A DNA stretch of 64,000 nucleotides from Streptomyces sp. NRRL F-6131 (GCA_000719695.1 JOHN01000007.1:62001-126000); one strand, 5' to 3'. Positions 54,289 to 62,416 are shown, numbered from the stretch's first letter. A program made the numbers and translations. Notes: generated by a model from the sequence alone, not told the origin.

Positions 54289-54930
54289 ATGAGTCACGTC
54301 ATGCCACCCACGTGCGGGGACGTGCCCGTCCCCGACCACGCACCGGGACCGACCACCGTCGCCTCCGGCCGGCCGCCCGAACTGCTGCGGCCGGCCGGAG
54401 CCCCGGGGATCACCCTGCGGCGCCGCTCCGCCGCCCAGGCGCTCGCGCTCAACGCCGCCGTCCGGGCCAACCTGGACCATCTGCGCCCCTGGCTGGAGTG
54501 GGCCGCCGAAGCCCCCAGCGTCGCCCGCACCGCCGAGCTGACCGAGGCCGGTGCGGCCGCCTGGGACGCCGGCACCGACTTCATCTACCTGGTCGGCCTG
54601 GACGCCGAACCCGGCCGGGTGATCGGCTCGTTCGGCCTGCACCGCCGGATCGGCCCGGGCGCGCTGGAGATCGGCTACTGGGTCGGCGCCGAGCACGTCG
54701 GCCGCGGCATCGCCACCAGCGCCGCCCGGGCCGTCGCCGGGGCCGCGCTCGCGCTGCCCGGCATCCACCGGGTCGAGATCCACTGCGACCCGGCGAACAC
54801 CGCCAGCGCCGCGGTCGCCCGGCGGCTCGGCTTCCGGCTCGACCGGGAGGTCGACGCGCCGGTGCGGGCGCCGGGCGAGACCGGGCGCAAGCAGATCTGG
54901 GTCCGGGAGCGCCGGCCGCCCGGCCCGTGA
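54289..54930 (+). CDS. GNAT acetyltransferase, RimJ/RimL type
   Basis: A 213-residue acetyltransferase. RPWLEWAAEAPSVARTAELT and RVIGSFGLHRRIGPGALEIG belong to the N-terminal half. The acetyl-CoA loop is YWVGAEHVGRGIATSAARAV (V-x-x-x-x-GRGIAT), followed by RVEIHCDPANTASAAVARRL and GFRLDRE. This is the RimL/ribosomal-protein acetyltransferase pattern; it could also act on small amines or antibiotics. A ~30-residue N-terminal extension precedes the domain. Confidence 0.9.
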   Translation: MSHVMPPTCGDVPVPDHAPGPTTVASGRPPELLRPAGAPGITLRRRSAAQALALNAAVRANLDHLRPWLEWAAEAPSVARTAELTEAGAAAWDAGTDFIYLVGLDAEPGRVIGSFGLHRRIGPGALEIGYWVGAEHVGRGIATSAARAVAGAALALPGIHRVEIHCDPANTASAAVARRLGFRLDREVDAPVRAPGETGRKQIWVRERRPPGP

Positions 54931-54976
54931 GGAGTGGCCCGGCCGACCGCGGGGCGGCCGTCGCCCCAGCGGTCGC

Positions 54977-55933
54977 TCAGTAGCGGTCGCCCGACGGCGC
55001 CGGCAGCGCGTCGAGTTCGGCGAGGTCCGCCGGCGACAGCACCAGATCGGCCGCCCCCGCGTTCTCCACCAGGTACTTGGGCGTCTTGGTGCCCGGGATC
55101 GGCAGCACGTACCGCCCCTGCGCCACCACCCAGGCGAGCGCCACCTGCGCGGGCGTCGCGCCGACCCGGACCGCGACCTCCTTCACCCGCTCCACCAGCG
55201 CCAGGTTCGCCTTCAGCGCGTCCTGCTGGAAGCGCGGCAGCTGACGGCGGAAGTCGTCGGCCGGCAGCTCGTCGAAGGAGGCGATGCCGCCGGTCAGGAA
55301 GCCGCGGCCGAGCGGCGAGAACGGCAGGAACGCGATCCCGTGCTCCTCGGTGTACGGCAGCACCTCGGCGAGCGAGTCCCTGGTCCAGAGCGACAGTTCG
55401 TTCTGCACCGACGCCACCGGGTGGACGGCCCGGGCGCGCTCGATCTCCTCGACGCCCACCTCGGACAGCCCGATCCGGCGCGCCTTCCCGGCCGTCACCG
55501 CCTCGGCGAGCGCACCCCAGGACTCCTCGATCGGCACCTCCGGGTCGACCCGGTGCAGCTGGTACAGGTCGACGTGGTCGGTGCCGAGCCGGTGCAGGCT
55601 CTCGTCGATCGCCCGGCGGATGTGCTCGGGGCGGCCGTTGCGCAGCACCCGCTCCTCACCGGTGCCCGGCACCAGGCCCACCTTGGTGGCGAGCACCGCG
55701 CGCTCCCGGTACGGGCCGGCCAGGGCGGCGCCGACGACCTCCTCGTTGCTGTACGGGCCGTAGATGTCCGAGGTGTCGATCAGCGTGACCCCGAGGTCGA
55801 GCGCCTGCCGGATCACCCGGACCGAGGTCTCGTCGTCCCGGTTGTGGACGTCGTAGGCCCAGGTCATCCCCATGCAGCCGAGGCCGACGACCCCGACCTC
55901 GGGCCCGTCGCTGCCGAGCGTGGCGTTGCGCAT
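54977..55933 (-). CDS. Aldo/keto reductase (second copy)
   Basis: A 318-residue AKR: VGVVGLGCMGMTWAYD, the catalytic LIDTSDIYGPYSNEE (Asp, Tyr), LATKVGLVPGTGEERV (Lys), DLYQLHRVDPEVPIEE (His), [10 protein letters not shown] and the cofactor tail PIPGTKTPKYLVENAGAA. The ATG at 55933 follows GGAGGAG; the frame extends to 55987 without a ribosome-binding site. It is similar in layout to the AKR at 17357 and carries the same MerR-type promoter, so both probably reduce toxic carbonyls as members of one regulon. Confidence 0.92.
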   Translation of the reverse strand: MRNATLGSDGPEVGVVGLGCMGMTWAYDVHNRDDETSVRVIRQALDLGVTLIDTSDIYGPYSNEEVVGAALAGPYRERAVLATKVGLVPGTGEERVLRNGRPEHIRRAIDESLHRLGTDHVDLYQLHRVDPEVPIEESWGALAEAVTAGKARRIGLSEVGVEEIERARAVHPVASVQNELSLWTRDSLAEVLPYTEEHGIAFLPFSPLGRGFLTGGIASFDELPADDFRRQLPRFQQDALKANLALVERVKEVAVRVGATPAQVALAWVVAQGRYVLPIPGTKTPKYLVENAGAADLVLSPADLAELDALPAPSGDRY

Positions 55934-55995
55934 GACGTACTCCTCCCTGGTGCCGGCGCCCCGCGGCGCCGACGTGCGTCGGATCAACGGGCATC

Positions 55996-56026
55996 AGCCT
56001 GCCCCTTGGAGTGCGCTCTAGGTCAA
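55996..56026 (-). promoter_or_regulatory. MerR-type long-spacer promoter of the second aldo/keto reductase
   Basis: Minus strand: -35 TTGACC (56026-56021), a 19-bp spacer beginning TAGAGCGCACTCCAAG, and -10 CAGGCT (56001-55996). The rest of the 381-bp gap 55934-56315 holds GGCCTCCGC-type short repeats near 56040-56090 and the chitinase promoter. Confidence 0.85.
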
Positions 56027-56172
56027 GCCGTCGGGCCCGCCGCCGGCCTCGGCGGCCTCCGCGGCCTCCGCGGTCTCGGCGGCCACTACGGCCCTCGGCG
56101 ATCTCGACGGCCGGGCAACCTTAATGCCCGCGTAAGGCCTGCCGTGAACGGGCTTTGATGCTCCGGAGGTCC

Positions 56173-56202
56173 TTGACGTGCGCAGGTGGTCTAGTCCAGG
56201 TT
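56173..56202 (+). promoter_or_regulatory. Chitinase promoter with a DasR-like element
   Basis: -35 TTGACG (56173-56178), an 18-bp spacer and -10 CAGGTT (56197-56202). Overlapping it, TGGTCTAGTCCA (56187-56198) is close to the streptomycete TGGTCTAGACCA DasR/chitinase element. This predicts repression by DasR and induction by chitin breakdown products. Confidence 0.72.
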
Positions 56203-56315
56203 GATGCTCAGCACCGCGCACCTCCCCCACCGGACCACCCCTCCGCCGCCGCCCGCCCCACGCCTCCTCCCCCCGCGCGAGGCGGGCGGCGGACCCCGCT
56301 CCGAGAGGCACCCCC

Positions 56316-57854
56316 ATGCCACGCGCGCCCCACGACACCCCCGCCCGGCACCGCCGCCCGGCCGTCCGCACCAAGCTGATCGGCCTCGCCGCCGCCGTCA
56401 CCCTGGCCGGCGGCGGACTCGCCGCCCTCGCCGGGAACGCCGGTGCCGCCGACGGCAACCTGCTCGCCGACCCCGGCTTCGAGAGCGGCTCGCTCGGCCC
56501 GTGGAGCTGTTCCGGCGGGACCGGAAGCGTGGTCGACTCGGGCGCGCACGGCGGCTCGTACGCGCTGCGCGGCGCGGTCGGCAGCGCCGACACGGCGCAG
56601 TGCGCCCAGAGCGTCGCGGTGAAGCCCAACACCACCTACAGCCTCAGCGCCTGGGTGCAGGGCCAGTACGTCTACCTCGGCGCGACCGGCAGCGGGGTCG
56701 TCGACCCGGGCGTCTGGACGCCCGGCGGCGCCGGCTGGCAGCAGCTGACCGCCGGCTTCACCACCGGCCCGGCCACCACCAGCGTCAACGTGTACCTGCA
56801 CGGCTGGTACGGCCAGGGCGCCTACCTCGCCGACGACGTCACCCTCTCCGGCCCCGGCGGCACCCCGACCACCCCGCCGCCCACCAGCACGCCGCCCACC
56901 ACCGCGCCTCCGACGACCGCGCCGCCCACCACCCCGCCGCCGACCACCGCGCCGCCCACCACGCCCGCGCCGAACGTCGCCCTCCCGGTGGCCCCGTACA
57001 TCGACATGGGCGCCTGGCCCACCCCCTCGCTGCCCGCGATGGCCAAGGCCGGCAACCTCAAGGCCTTCACCATGGGCTTCGTCACCGGCGTCGGCTGCAA
57101 GGCCAGCTGGTTCAACGCCTACGACCCGCGCACCGGCTGGGCCAAGGACCAGATCGACGCCCTCCGCGCGGCCGGCGGTGACGTCAAGCTCTCCTTCGGC
57201 GGCGCCGGCGGCACCGAACTCGCCGCCGCGTGCGGCAGCGTCGACGCGCTGTTCGCCGAGTACGACGCCGTCGTGAAGGCCTACGGCCTGCGCTACGTCG
57301 ACTTCGACGTCGAGGGCGCGGCCATCGCCGACACCGCCGCCAACGAGCGCCGCTCCGCCGCCCTCGCCAAGCTGCAGAAGGCCCACCCCGGACTGAAGGT
57401 CTCCTTCACCCTGCCCGTCCTGCCCGAGGGCCTGACCTCCGAGGGCGTCGCCATCGTCCGCTCGGCCCGCGACGCGGGGGTGGACGTCGACCTCGTCAAC
57501 ATCATGGCGATGGACTACTACCGCTCCGGCGCCGACTACGGCGACGCCGCCGTGCAGGCCGCGCAGGCGCTGTTCGGCCAGCTCAAGGCCCTGTACCCGG
57601 CCAAGGGCGAGGCCCAGCTGTGGTCGGCCGTCGGGGTCACCCCGATGATCGGCGAGAACGACGACCACCAGATCTACGACCAGGCCGACGCCCAGCAGCT
57701 GGTCGCCTTCGCCCGCCGGCACCACCTCGGCGAGCTGGCCTTCTGGGACGCCACCCGGGACGCCAACGCCTGCACCGGCGGCCTCTACAAGTGCACCAAC
57801 ATCCCGCAGCAGCCGTACGAGTTCGCCAAGATCTTCGCCCAGTACACCGGCTGA
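56316..57854 (+). CDS. Secreted GH18 chitinase with N-terminal carbohydrate-binding module
   Basis: A 512-residue exported enzyme. A signal peptide with twin-Arg-like start (RHRRPAVRTKLIGLAAAVTL) ends near AGAADGN. A beta-sandwich carbohydrate-binding module (about 47-185; NLLADPGFESGSLGPWSCSG, GWYGQGAYLADDVTLSG) is followed by a TPPPTTAPPTT linker and a GH18 domain (about 225-512). The domain has PYIDMGAWPTPSLPAMAK, VKLSFGGAGGTELA and the catalytic YVDFDVEGAAIAD with Asp-x-Asp-x-Glu. FWDATRD near the end is also typical of the ChiC/D-like subgroup. The DasR-like site supports chitin use. Confidence 0.92.
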   Translation: MPRAPHDTPARHRRPAVRTKLIGLAAAVTLAGGGLAALAGNAGAADGNLLADPGFESGSLGPWSCSGGTGSVVDSGAHGGSYALRGAVGSADTAQCAQSVAVKPNTTYSLSAWVQGQYVYLGATGSGVVDPGVWTPGGAGWQQLTAGFTTGPATTSVNVYLHGWYGQGAYLADDVTLSGPGGTPTTPPPTSTPPTTAPPTTAPPTTPPPTTAPPTTPAPNVALPVAPYIDMGAWPTPSLPAMAKAGNLKAFTMGFVTGVGCKASWFNAYDPRTGWAKDQIDALRAAGGDVKLSFGGAGGTELAAACGSVDALFAEYDAVVKAYGLRYVDFDVEGAAIADTAANERRSAALAKLQKAHPGLKVSFTLPVLPEGLTSEGVAIVRSARDAGVDVDLVNIMAMDYYRSGADYGDAAVQAAQALFGQLKALYPAKGEAQLWSAVGVTPMIGENDDHQIYDQADAQQLVAFARRHHLGELAFWDATRDANACTGGLYKCTNIPQQPYEFAKIFAQYTG

Positions 57855-57872
57855 GCCACCCCCTCCTCGCCC

Positions 57873-57906
57873 GCGCCGGCGGCCCCGCTCCCGGGGCCGC
57901 CGGCGC
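57873..57906 (+). terminator. Chitinase terminator
   Basis: GCGCCGGCGGCCCCG and CGGGGCCGCCGGCGC are perfect 15-bp arms with a CTCC loop, followed by GCTGTTATTC, an AT-richer tail. It begins 19 bp after the stop. Confidence 0.88.
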
Positions 57907-58059
57907 GCTGTTATTCGAGCGCGCGTTCGCGGGCCGTCCACTACAGTCCCCCCAACGCCGAAGGCGCCCGGGAACGGCCCCGGCGCAGGTGACCAGGCGT
58001 GAACAAGGCAGGGACACGCGCGCGAACAGGCACGCGAACCGGCGCACGAGGGGGCGTAC

Positions 58060-59472
58060 ATGGCGGTCCGGGACGACACGGGTACCACGGCCGGGGACCT
58101 CACCCCCGAAGAGCTGGCCGCGTTCAGCCGCACCCTCGGCCGCCTGCGCGCACTGCCCACCGGCCACCGCACCCGCCTGCACGCGGAGCGGCAGCTCAGC
58201 TCCTTCTACCGCGAGAGCCGCAAACAGCGCCGCCAGGAGGAGCGCGCCGCCGTCCTCGCCGCCGACACCGCGCTGCTCACCGCCACCGCCACCGGCGCCC
58301 GCGACCGGCGCGAGGACGCCCCGCTCACCACCCCGACGGCACCGACCGCCCCCCTCGGCGTGCTCCGCGGCGGCCGCCGCTGCTACGTCTGCAAGCAGCC
58401 GTACCGCGAGGTGGACGCCTTCTACCACATGCTCTGCCGCCCCTGCGCGGCCGACAACACCGCCCGCCGCTCCCTCTCCACCGACCTGCGCGGCCGCCGC
58501 GCGCTGCTCACCGGCGGCCGGGTGAAGATCGGCTTCCAGCTGGCCCTGATGATGCTCCGGGACGGCGCCGAACTGCTCGTCACCAGCCGCTTCCCGCACG
58601 ACACCGTGCGCCGCTTCCGGGCCGCCGAGGGCAGCTCCGACTGGTGGGAGCGCCTCACCGTCATCGGCATCGACCTGCGCGACCCGCGCCAGGTCCTCGG
58701 ACTCACCGAGCGACTGCGCCGTGACGGGCGACCGTTGGACATCCTGGTCAACAACGCCGCACAGACCCTGCGCCGCCCGCCCGAGTCCTACGCGCTGCTC
58801 GCCGCCGGCGAGCGGTCCGCCCTGCCGACCGCCGACGCCGCCACCGTGACCCACGCGCCCGGCTTCCGGCCGATGCCCGCCCTGGCCCCCGCCTGGCCGA
58901 CCACCGGACTCGCCGCCCCCGCGCCGCCGTCACCCCTCGCCCCGCCGACGACCGGGGCCGACGAGGCCGGCCTGCTGCCCGACCTCGCGGAGGCCAACTC
59001 CTGGTCCGCGCAGCTGGGTTCGCTCGACCCGGCCGAAGTGCTGGAGGTCCAGCTGGTCAACGCGCTCGCCCCGGCACTGCTCTGCGACCGGCTGCTCCCC
59101 CTGCTGCTCGCCTCCCCGCACCCGCGTCGCTACATCGTCAACGTGACGGCGGTCGAGGGCCGGTTCACCGCCCGCAACAAGACCGCCGGCCACCCGCACA
59201 CCAACATGGCCAAGGCCGCACTCAACATGCTCACCCGCACCAGCGCCGAGCAACTCGCCACCCGGGGCGTCCACATGTGCGCCGTCGACACCGGCTGGAT
59301 CACCGACGAGAACCCGGCCCCCAAGAAGACCCACCTCGCCGCCTCCGGCTTCCGCACCCCCCTCGACATCATCGACGGCGCCGCCCGCGTCTACGACCCC
59401 GTCGTCCGCGGCGAGGCCGGCGCACCCGTCTCCGGCGTCTTCCTCAAGGACTACCGCGAGGCCACCTGGTGA
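58060..59472 (+). CDS. Aberrant SDR-family protein with a zinc-ribbon-like motif
   Basis: A 470-residue protein. A helical N-terminus (about 1-100) leads to a four-cysteine motif, RRCYVCKQPYREVD then MLCRPCAAD (CxxC...CxxC), like a zinc ribbon. The Rossmann domain starts RRALLTGGRVKIGFQLALMM, where TGGRVKIG replaces the usual TGxxxGIG. NNAAQ is in place. The catalytic Tyr of YxxxK is replaced by Asn (NMAKAALNMLTRTSAEQLA). A long Ala/Pro loop (about 265-305) interrupts the domain. It therefore probably binds a nucleotide but may not be a normal dehydrogenase. The ATG follows GAGGGGG. The function is unknown. Confidence 0.82.
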   Translation: MAVRDDTGTTAGDLTPEELAAFSRTLGRLRALPTGHRTRLHAERQLSSFYRESRKQRRQEERAAVLAADTALLTATATGARDRREDAPLTTPTAPTAPLGVLRGGRRCYVCKQPYREVDAFYHMLCRPCAADNTARRSLSTDLRGRRALLTGGRVKIGFQLALMMLRDGAELLVTSRFPHDTVRRFRAAEGSSDWWERLTVIGIDLRDPRQVLGLTERLRRDGRPLDILVNNAAQTLRRPPESYALLAAGERSALPTADAATVTHAPGFRPMPALAPAWPTTGLAAPAPPSPLAPPTTGADEAGLLPDLAEANSWSAQLGSLDPAEVLEVQLVNALAPALLCDRLLPLLLASPHPRRYIVNVTAVEGRFTARNKTAGHPHTNMAKAALNMLTRTSAEQLATRGVHMCAVDTGWITDENPAPKKTHLAASGFRTPLDIIDGAARVYDPVVRGEAGAPVSGVFLKDYREATW

Positions 59473-59496
59473 GATCGTGAGGATGACGCCGCTCGA

Positions 59497-60237
59497 TCAC
59501 GCCGAGCGGAGCCGAGACCTCCGGTGGTCCGGGAAGCGATCGGCGTCCGGATCAAGAAAGTCGATCAAGTCCATGAGGGCGACCTGAAGGTGCACGATCC
59601 TGGGGTGCGGTCCTGTCCGGGCGGCCAGTTCGCGGACGCCGTCCGCCAACGGTGCGAACCACGCCGCGAAGTCGACGTCCACATCGAGGCGGTGGCAGAA
59701 CTCCGCATACCCCAGACACTCGTCGCGGCCTTCGCCGATCACCAGCTCCCCGAGGGCCCTCTGATTGCTTCGGAACACGCGGAAGCAGGCGTCGTCGTAG
59801 CTGTCGCTGTTGAGCACATTGCCGATGAGTGTCAGGTGCCGCACGACGGTCCGGGAGTTCTCGCGGCTACCGAGATCCAAGAACTGGACCTTTCGACGCA
59901 GCAGCTCCACCTGGCCGAGGTAGTCGGCCAGGACATGCAGGGTGCTCCTGAGAGCGTAGGCGCGATCGAGATCCTGACCCTGTTCGTCATAGCGGTGCAG
60001 GAACCTCCTGTCGACGATGTTGAACAGTCGTGATTGGAGGTCGAAGGCGGCCCACAGCAGCGGATCACGCCGCTGGCTCATCAGATCCTGTTGCTCGGCC
60101 AGCCTCGCCTGGTCCGCATCGCGCCGCGCCAGCTGCGCTGTCAGCAGCGTCTGATTCCGACTGAACCGGGAGCTGACCAAGACGCTGGAGAGGGCAACGA
60201 CTCCGGAGACTGCGGCCACCAGCAGCTCAGTGCTCAT
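59497..60237 (-). CDS. Single-pass membrane protein of unknown function, lower GC
   Basis: A 246-residue protein with one N-terminal membrane helix (ELLVAAVSGVVALSSVLVSS), then a basic/coiled segment (NQTLLTAQLARRDADQARLA) and an all-helical cytoplasmic part: DPLLWAAFDLQSRLFNIVDR, RSTLHVLADYLGQVELLRRK, SYDDACFRVFRSNQRALGEL. Two hand-counted 60-base samples are 57% and 63% GC, against ~73% in the neighbouring SDR, so it may be transferred. It starts nine bases after the DUF6191 stop with GGTGAGG upstream, so the two are coupled. I recognise no family; membrane-anchored helical proteins like this occur among defence or signalling effectors. Confidence 0.75.
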   Translation of the reverse strand: MSTELLVAAVSGVVALSSVLVSSRFSRNQTLLTAQLARRDADQARLAEQQDLMSQRRDPLLWAAFDLQSRLFNIVDRRFLHRYDEQGQDLDRAYALRSTLHVLADYLGQVELLRRKVQFLDLGSRENSRTVVRHLTLIGNVLNSDSYDDACFRVFRSNQRALGELVIGEGRDECLGYAEFCHRLDVDVDFAAWFAPLADGVRELAARTGPHPRIVHLQVALMDLIDFLDPDADRFPDHRRSRLRSA

Positions 60238-60246
60238 TGCGCAGCC

Positions 60247-60573
60247 TCACCCCTGGTACTCCTCCCCGGTCCCCGCCCGCTTGCGCGGCACCACCGCGAT
60301 GCCCGCGTCCAGGTCGACGCCGCGACCGGGCGGGGCGGTCGCGTGGTCGTCGTCCCGCAGGACGAGTCGGGCCTGGCGCTGCTCGATCTGGACGCGCTTG
60401 CCCGCGTGGAAGAGGGCGTGCAGCTCCTCGAACGCCGTCAGGCCGAGCCCGGTGGAAGAACCCGATCCGGCCTCCGGTCCGCCGTGGCGGCGGTTGCCGA
60501 CCACCGCCGCCAGGACGACCAGCCCGGCCACCAGGGCCGCCGCCGCCATGACCACTGCCATCACGACCGTCAT
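60247..60573 (-). CDS. DUF6191-like membrane-anchored protein
   Basis: A 108-residue protein: an N-terminal membrane helix (MTVVMAVVMAAAALVAGLVV) followed by LFHAGKRVQIEQRQARLVLR and APPGRGVDLDAGIAVV, which match the streptomycete DUF6191 pattern (LFxPGKRxQLEQR...VDLD). I prefer ATG 60573; a GTG at 60618 lies in the hairpin 60618-60654. It forms a likely operon with the gene at 59497. The function is unknown. Confidence 0.72.
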   Translation of the reverse strand: MTVVMAVVMAAAALVAGLVVLAAVVGNRRHGGPEAGSGSSTGLGLTAFEELHALFHAGKRVQIEQRQARLVLRDDDHATAPPGRGVDLDAGIAVVPRKRAGTGEEYQG

Positions 60574-60617
60574 GCCCGTTCGAACGACCGGGCCACGCAC
60601 GATGGTTCCGATGCCCA

Positions 60618-60654
60618 CCGCGCAGGAAGTCGGACGGATCGACTTCCTGCGCGG
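60618..60654. terminator. Perfect 15-bp hairpin after the Mrr-TerD gene
   Basis: CCGCGCAGGAAGTCG (60618-60632) and CGACTTCCTGCGCGG (60640-60654) are perfect arms with a seven-base loop. It starts 11 bp after the Mrr-TerD stop in the direction of transcription. A near-copy lies at 62386-62416. Confidence 0.85.
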
Positions 60655-60664
60655 GGTCGGAGGC

Positions 60665-61756
60665 CTACTGCCCGGCCGCCACCGGCTCCTCGTCCGCGAC
60701 CTCCAGGCCGTAGGCGACGACCGCCTGGCGCAGGCCGCCCGGGTAGCCGGCGAGGGCGGGGGTGAAGTCCCAGTTCCCGGCGGCGTCGAGGTCGAAGCGG
60801 CCGAGGCGCATCGCGATGTTGGTCTCCGCCCCGTCCGCGAGGTGGACGACGGCCGCGTCCTGGTCGGCGCCGGCTTCGAGGATCAGCGCCGGGCCGGCGA
60901 ACCCGGCCATGGTGGCCCCGGGGTGGTTCTCGGTGTCGGCGGCGGCGATGACGACGAGCCGGTCGGCCTCGGCGGGCAGGGCGTCGAAGTCGACCATCAG
61001 ACAGGCGTTGGCGTCCTCGTAGCCGGTCACCAGCCGGACCGAACCGTCCGGCGTGGAGGCGTTGTTGTAGAAGACCAGGTGGTCGTCGGAGAGTGCGCGG
61101 TTGCCCTGGCAGACGAGGGCGGCGATGTCGTACTCCTCCTCCCCGGTCCAGTGCAGCAGGAGACGGGCGGGCTCGGCTGCCACCTCGATCGCGGGCTGCT
61201 CGTCGCCCGCCCCGTCCTGGGCGCTCGCGTAGGCGGGCGCGAACATCTCGTGGAAGCCGTGGTGCTTGAGCAGGCCGACCAGCTCGGAGCCGTTGATCAG
61301 GGTGATCGGCTTGCCGGAGACGAACTGGTGCGAGCTGGGGCCGAACTTGCTGGTGGTGACGAGCACGGCCTTGGTGGCCGCCCGGTCGTGCTGGAGCGTC
61401 CCGTAGAGGTCCCGCACGACCGAGGGCGTCACGGTGTCCCGGTAGCGCTTGACCTGCACGATCACGTTCCCGCCGCGGAACGGGTCGCTGTCGATGCCGC
61501 GGACGTCCACCCCGCCGTCCTTGGAGCGGGCGGTCAGCTCGACCTTCATGCCCATCGACTCCATGAGCCGGGCTATCAGCTGCTCGAACTCGATCGGGTC
61601 CATCGACAGCAACAGCTGGAGCTCACGGACCCGCCGCGCCATCCGGCCGCGGTTCGCGTTGGTGTCGTCACGGAGGTGCCGGAACAGCATCCGCTGCGCG
61701 CGGCGCTCGGCGGTGTCGGGGTTGCTGAGGCGGTGGAGCTTGCGGCTCCGGGACAT
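60665..61756 (-). CDS. Mrr-type nuclease domain fused to a TerD domain
   Basis: A 363-residue two-domain protein. After a basic N-terminus (SRSRKLHRLSNPDTAERRAQ), residues ~50-170 form an Mrr/PD-(D/E)xK restriction-endonuclease-like domain: MDPIEFEQLIARLMESMGMK, the catalytic DGGVDVRGI and VIVQVKRY (Asp...QxK). Residues ~195-363 form a TerD/tellurite-resistance-like calcium-binding domain: LSDDHLVFYNNASTPDGSVR and LMVDFDALPAEADRLVVIAA, then NIAMRLGRFDLDAAGNWDF. The ATG at 61756 follows GAGGGAG. TerD-nuclease associations have been proposed to link stress signalling with DNA defence. Here it stands as a single gene beside two membrane proteins; anti-phage function is inference. Confidence 0.88.
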   Translation of the reverse strand: MSRSRKLHRLSNPDTAERRAQRMLFRHLRDDTNANRGRMARRVRELQLLLSMDPIEFEQLIARLMESMGMKVELTARSKDGGVDVRGIDSDPFRGGNVIVQVKRYRDTVTPSVVRDLYGTLQHDRAATKAVLVTTSKFGPSSHQFVSGKPITLINGSELVGLLKHHGFHEMFAPAYASAQDGAGDEQPAIEVAAEPARLLLHWTGEEEYDIAALVCQGNRALSDDHLVFYNNASTPDGSVRLVTGYEDANACLMVDFDALPAEADRLVVIAAADTENHPGATMAGFAGPALILEAGADQDAAVVHLADGAETNIAMRLGRFDLDAAGNWDFTPALAGYPGGLRQAVVAYGLEVADEEPVAAGQ

Positions 61757-61780
61757 AGGTACTCCCTCGAACGCACGGGA

Positions 61781-61795
61781 CTGACGTTTCGTCAG
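61781..61795. promoter_or_regulatory. Inverted repeat in the Mrr-TerD / cutA divergent region
   Basis: CTGACG and CGTCAG are perfect arms around TTT, 25 bp upstream of the Mrr-TerD start. It is a possible operator. The 293-bp gap 61757-62049 is otherwise without recognisable genes; an AT-richer patch at 61850-61875 may hold the cutA promoter. Confidence 0.45.
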
Positions 61796-62049
61796 GTGCG
61801 TGTCAGAAATGGCGACTTCAGGACGGCTTGGGCGTGTCCCCCGCTGGGTAAGTGAGTAGGTTACCGCCGTATGCGGATCCTGTCGTTCGGTTCGGACCGG
61901 GCAATCCGCCAGATCATCCCCGCCCGCGGACGGCCCGCCGCCGCACCGGCCGCACGAGCACCGGGGGGCGCGCCGTCGGCGCCGGCGCACTACCGCCCGG
62001 GCTGCGCGCCGCCCGGGGTGGACGGGCGGCGCCACTACGCTCTCCCGGT

Positions 62050-62382
62050 ATGGCGACGAACAGCGGTGAGCTTCTCGTGGTGACCACGACGCACGACGAG
62101 GAGGCGAAGGCCCGCGCCCTGGCGGCGGACGTGGTGCGGGCGCGGCTCGCGGCGTGCGCGCAGGTGTGCCGGATCCGGTCCGTGTACTGGTGGGACGGTG
62201 AGGTCCAGGACGCGGCGGAGTGGCGGATCGACTTCAAGACCCGCGCCGAACTGGTGGACGGGCTGGTGGAGTTCATCGGCGCGCGGCACGAGTACGACAC
62301 CCCGGAGGTCGTCGCCGTCCCGGTGGTGGCGGGGAGCGCCGCCTACCTGGACTGGGTGCGGGCGGAGACCGCGGAGCGGTGA
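62050..62382 (+). CDS. cutA: Divalent-cation tolerance protein CutA
   Basis: A 110-residue trimeric ferredoxin-fold protein: LLVVTTTHDEEAKARALAAD, RLAACAQVCRIRSVYWWDGE (the conserved AACxQ...S.YWW.G core) and YDTPEVVAVPVVAGSAAYLD (family TPEIxxxP). The ATG at 62050 is favoured because the CutA domain starts at residue 7. CutA proteins relate to metal-ion tolerance and PII-like signalling; the exact role is unclear. Confidence 0.94.
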   Translation: MATNSGELLVVTTTHDEEAKARALAADVVRARLAACAQVCRIRSVYWWDGEVQDAAEWRIDFKTRAELVDGLVEFIGARHEYDTPEVVAVPVVAGSAAYLDWVRAETAER

Positions 62383-62385
62383 GGG

Positions 62386-62416
62386 CGCAGGACGTCGGCG
62401 GGACCGACCTCCTGCG
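62386..62416. terminator. Bidirectional hairpin between cutA and the Eis-like gene
   Basis: CGCAGGACGTCGG and CCGACCTCCTGCG pair at 12 of 13 positions around CGGGA. It starts four bases after the cutA stop. Sequence and shape closely match the hairpin at 60618-60654. Confidence 0.8.
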
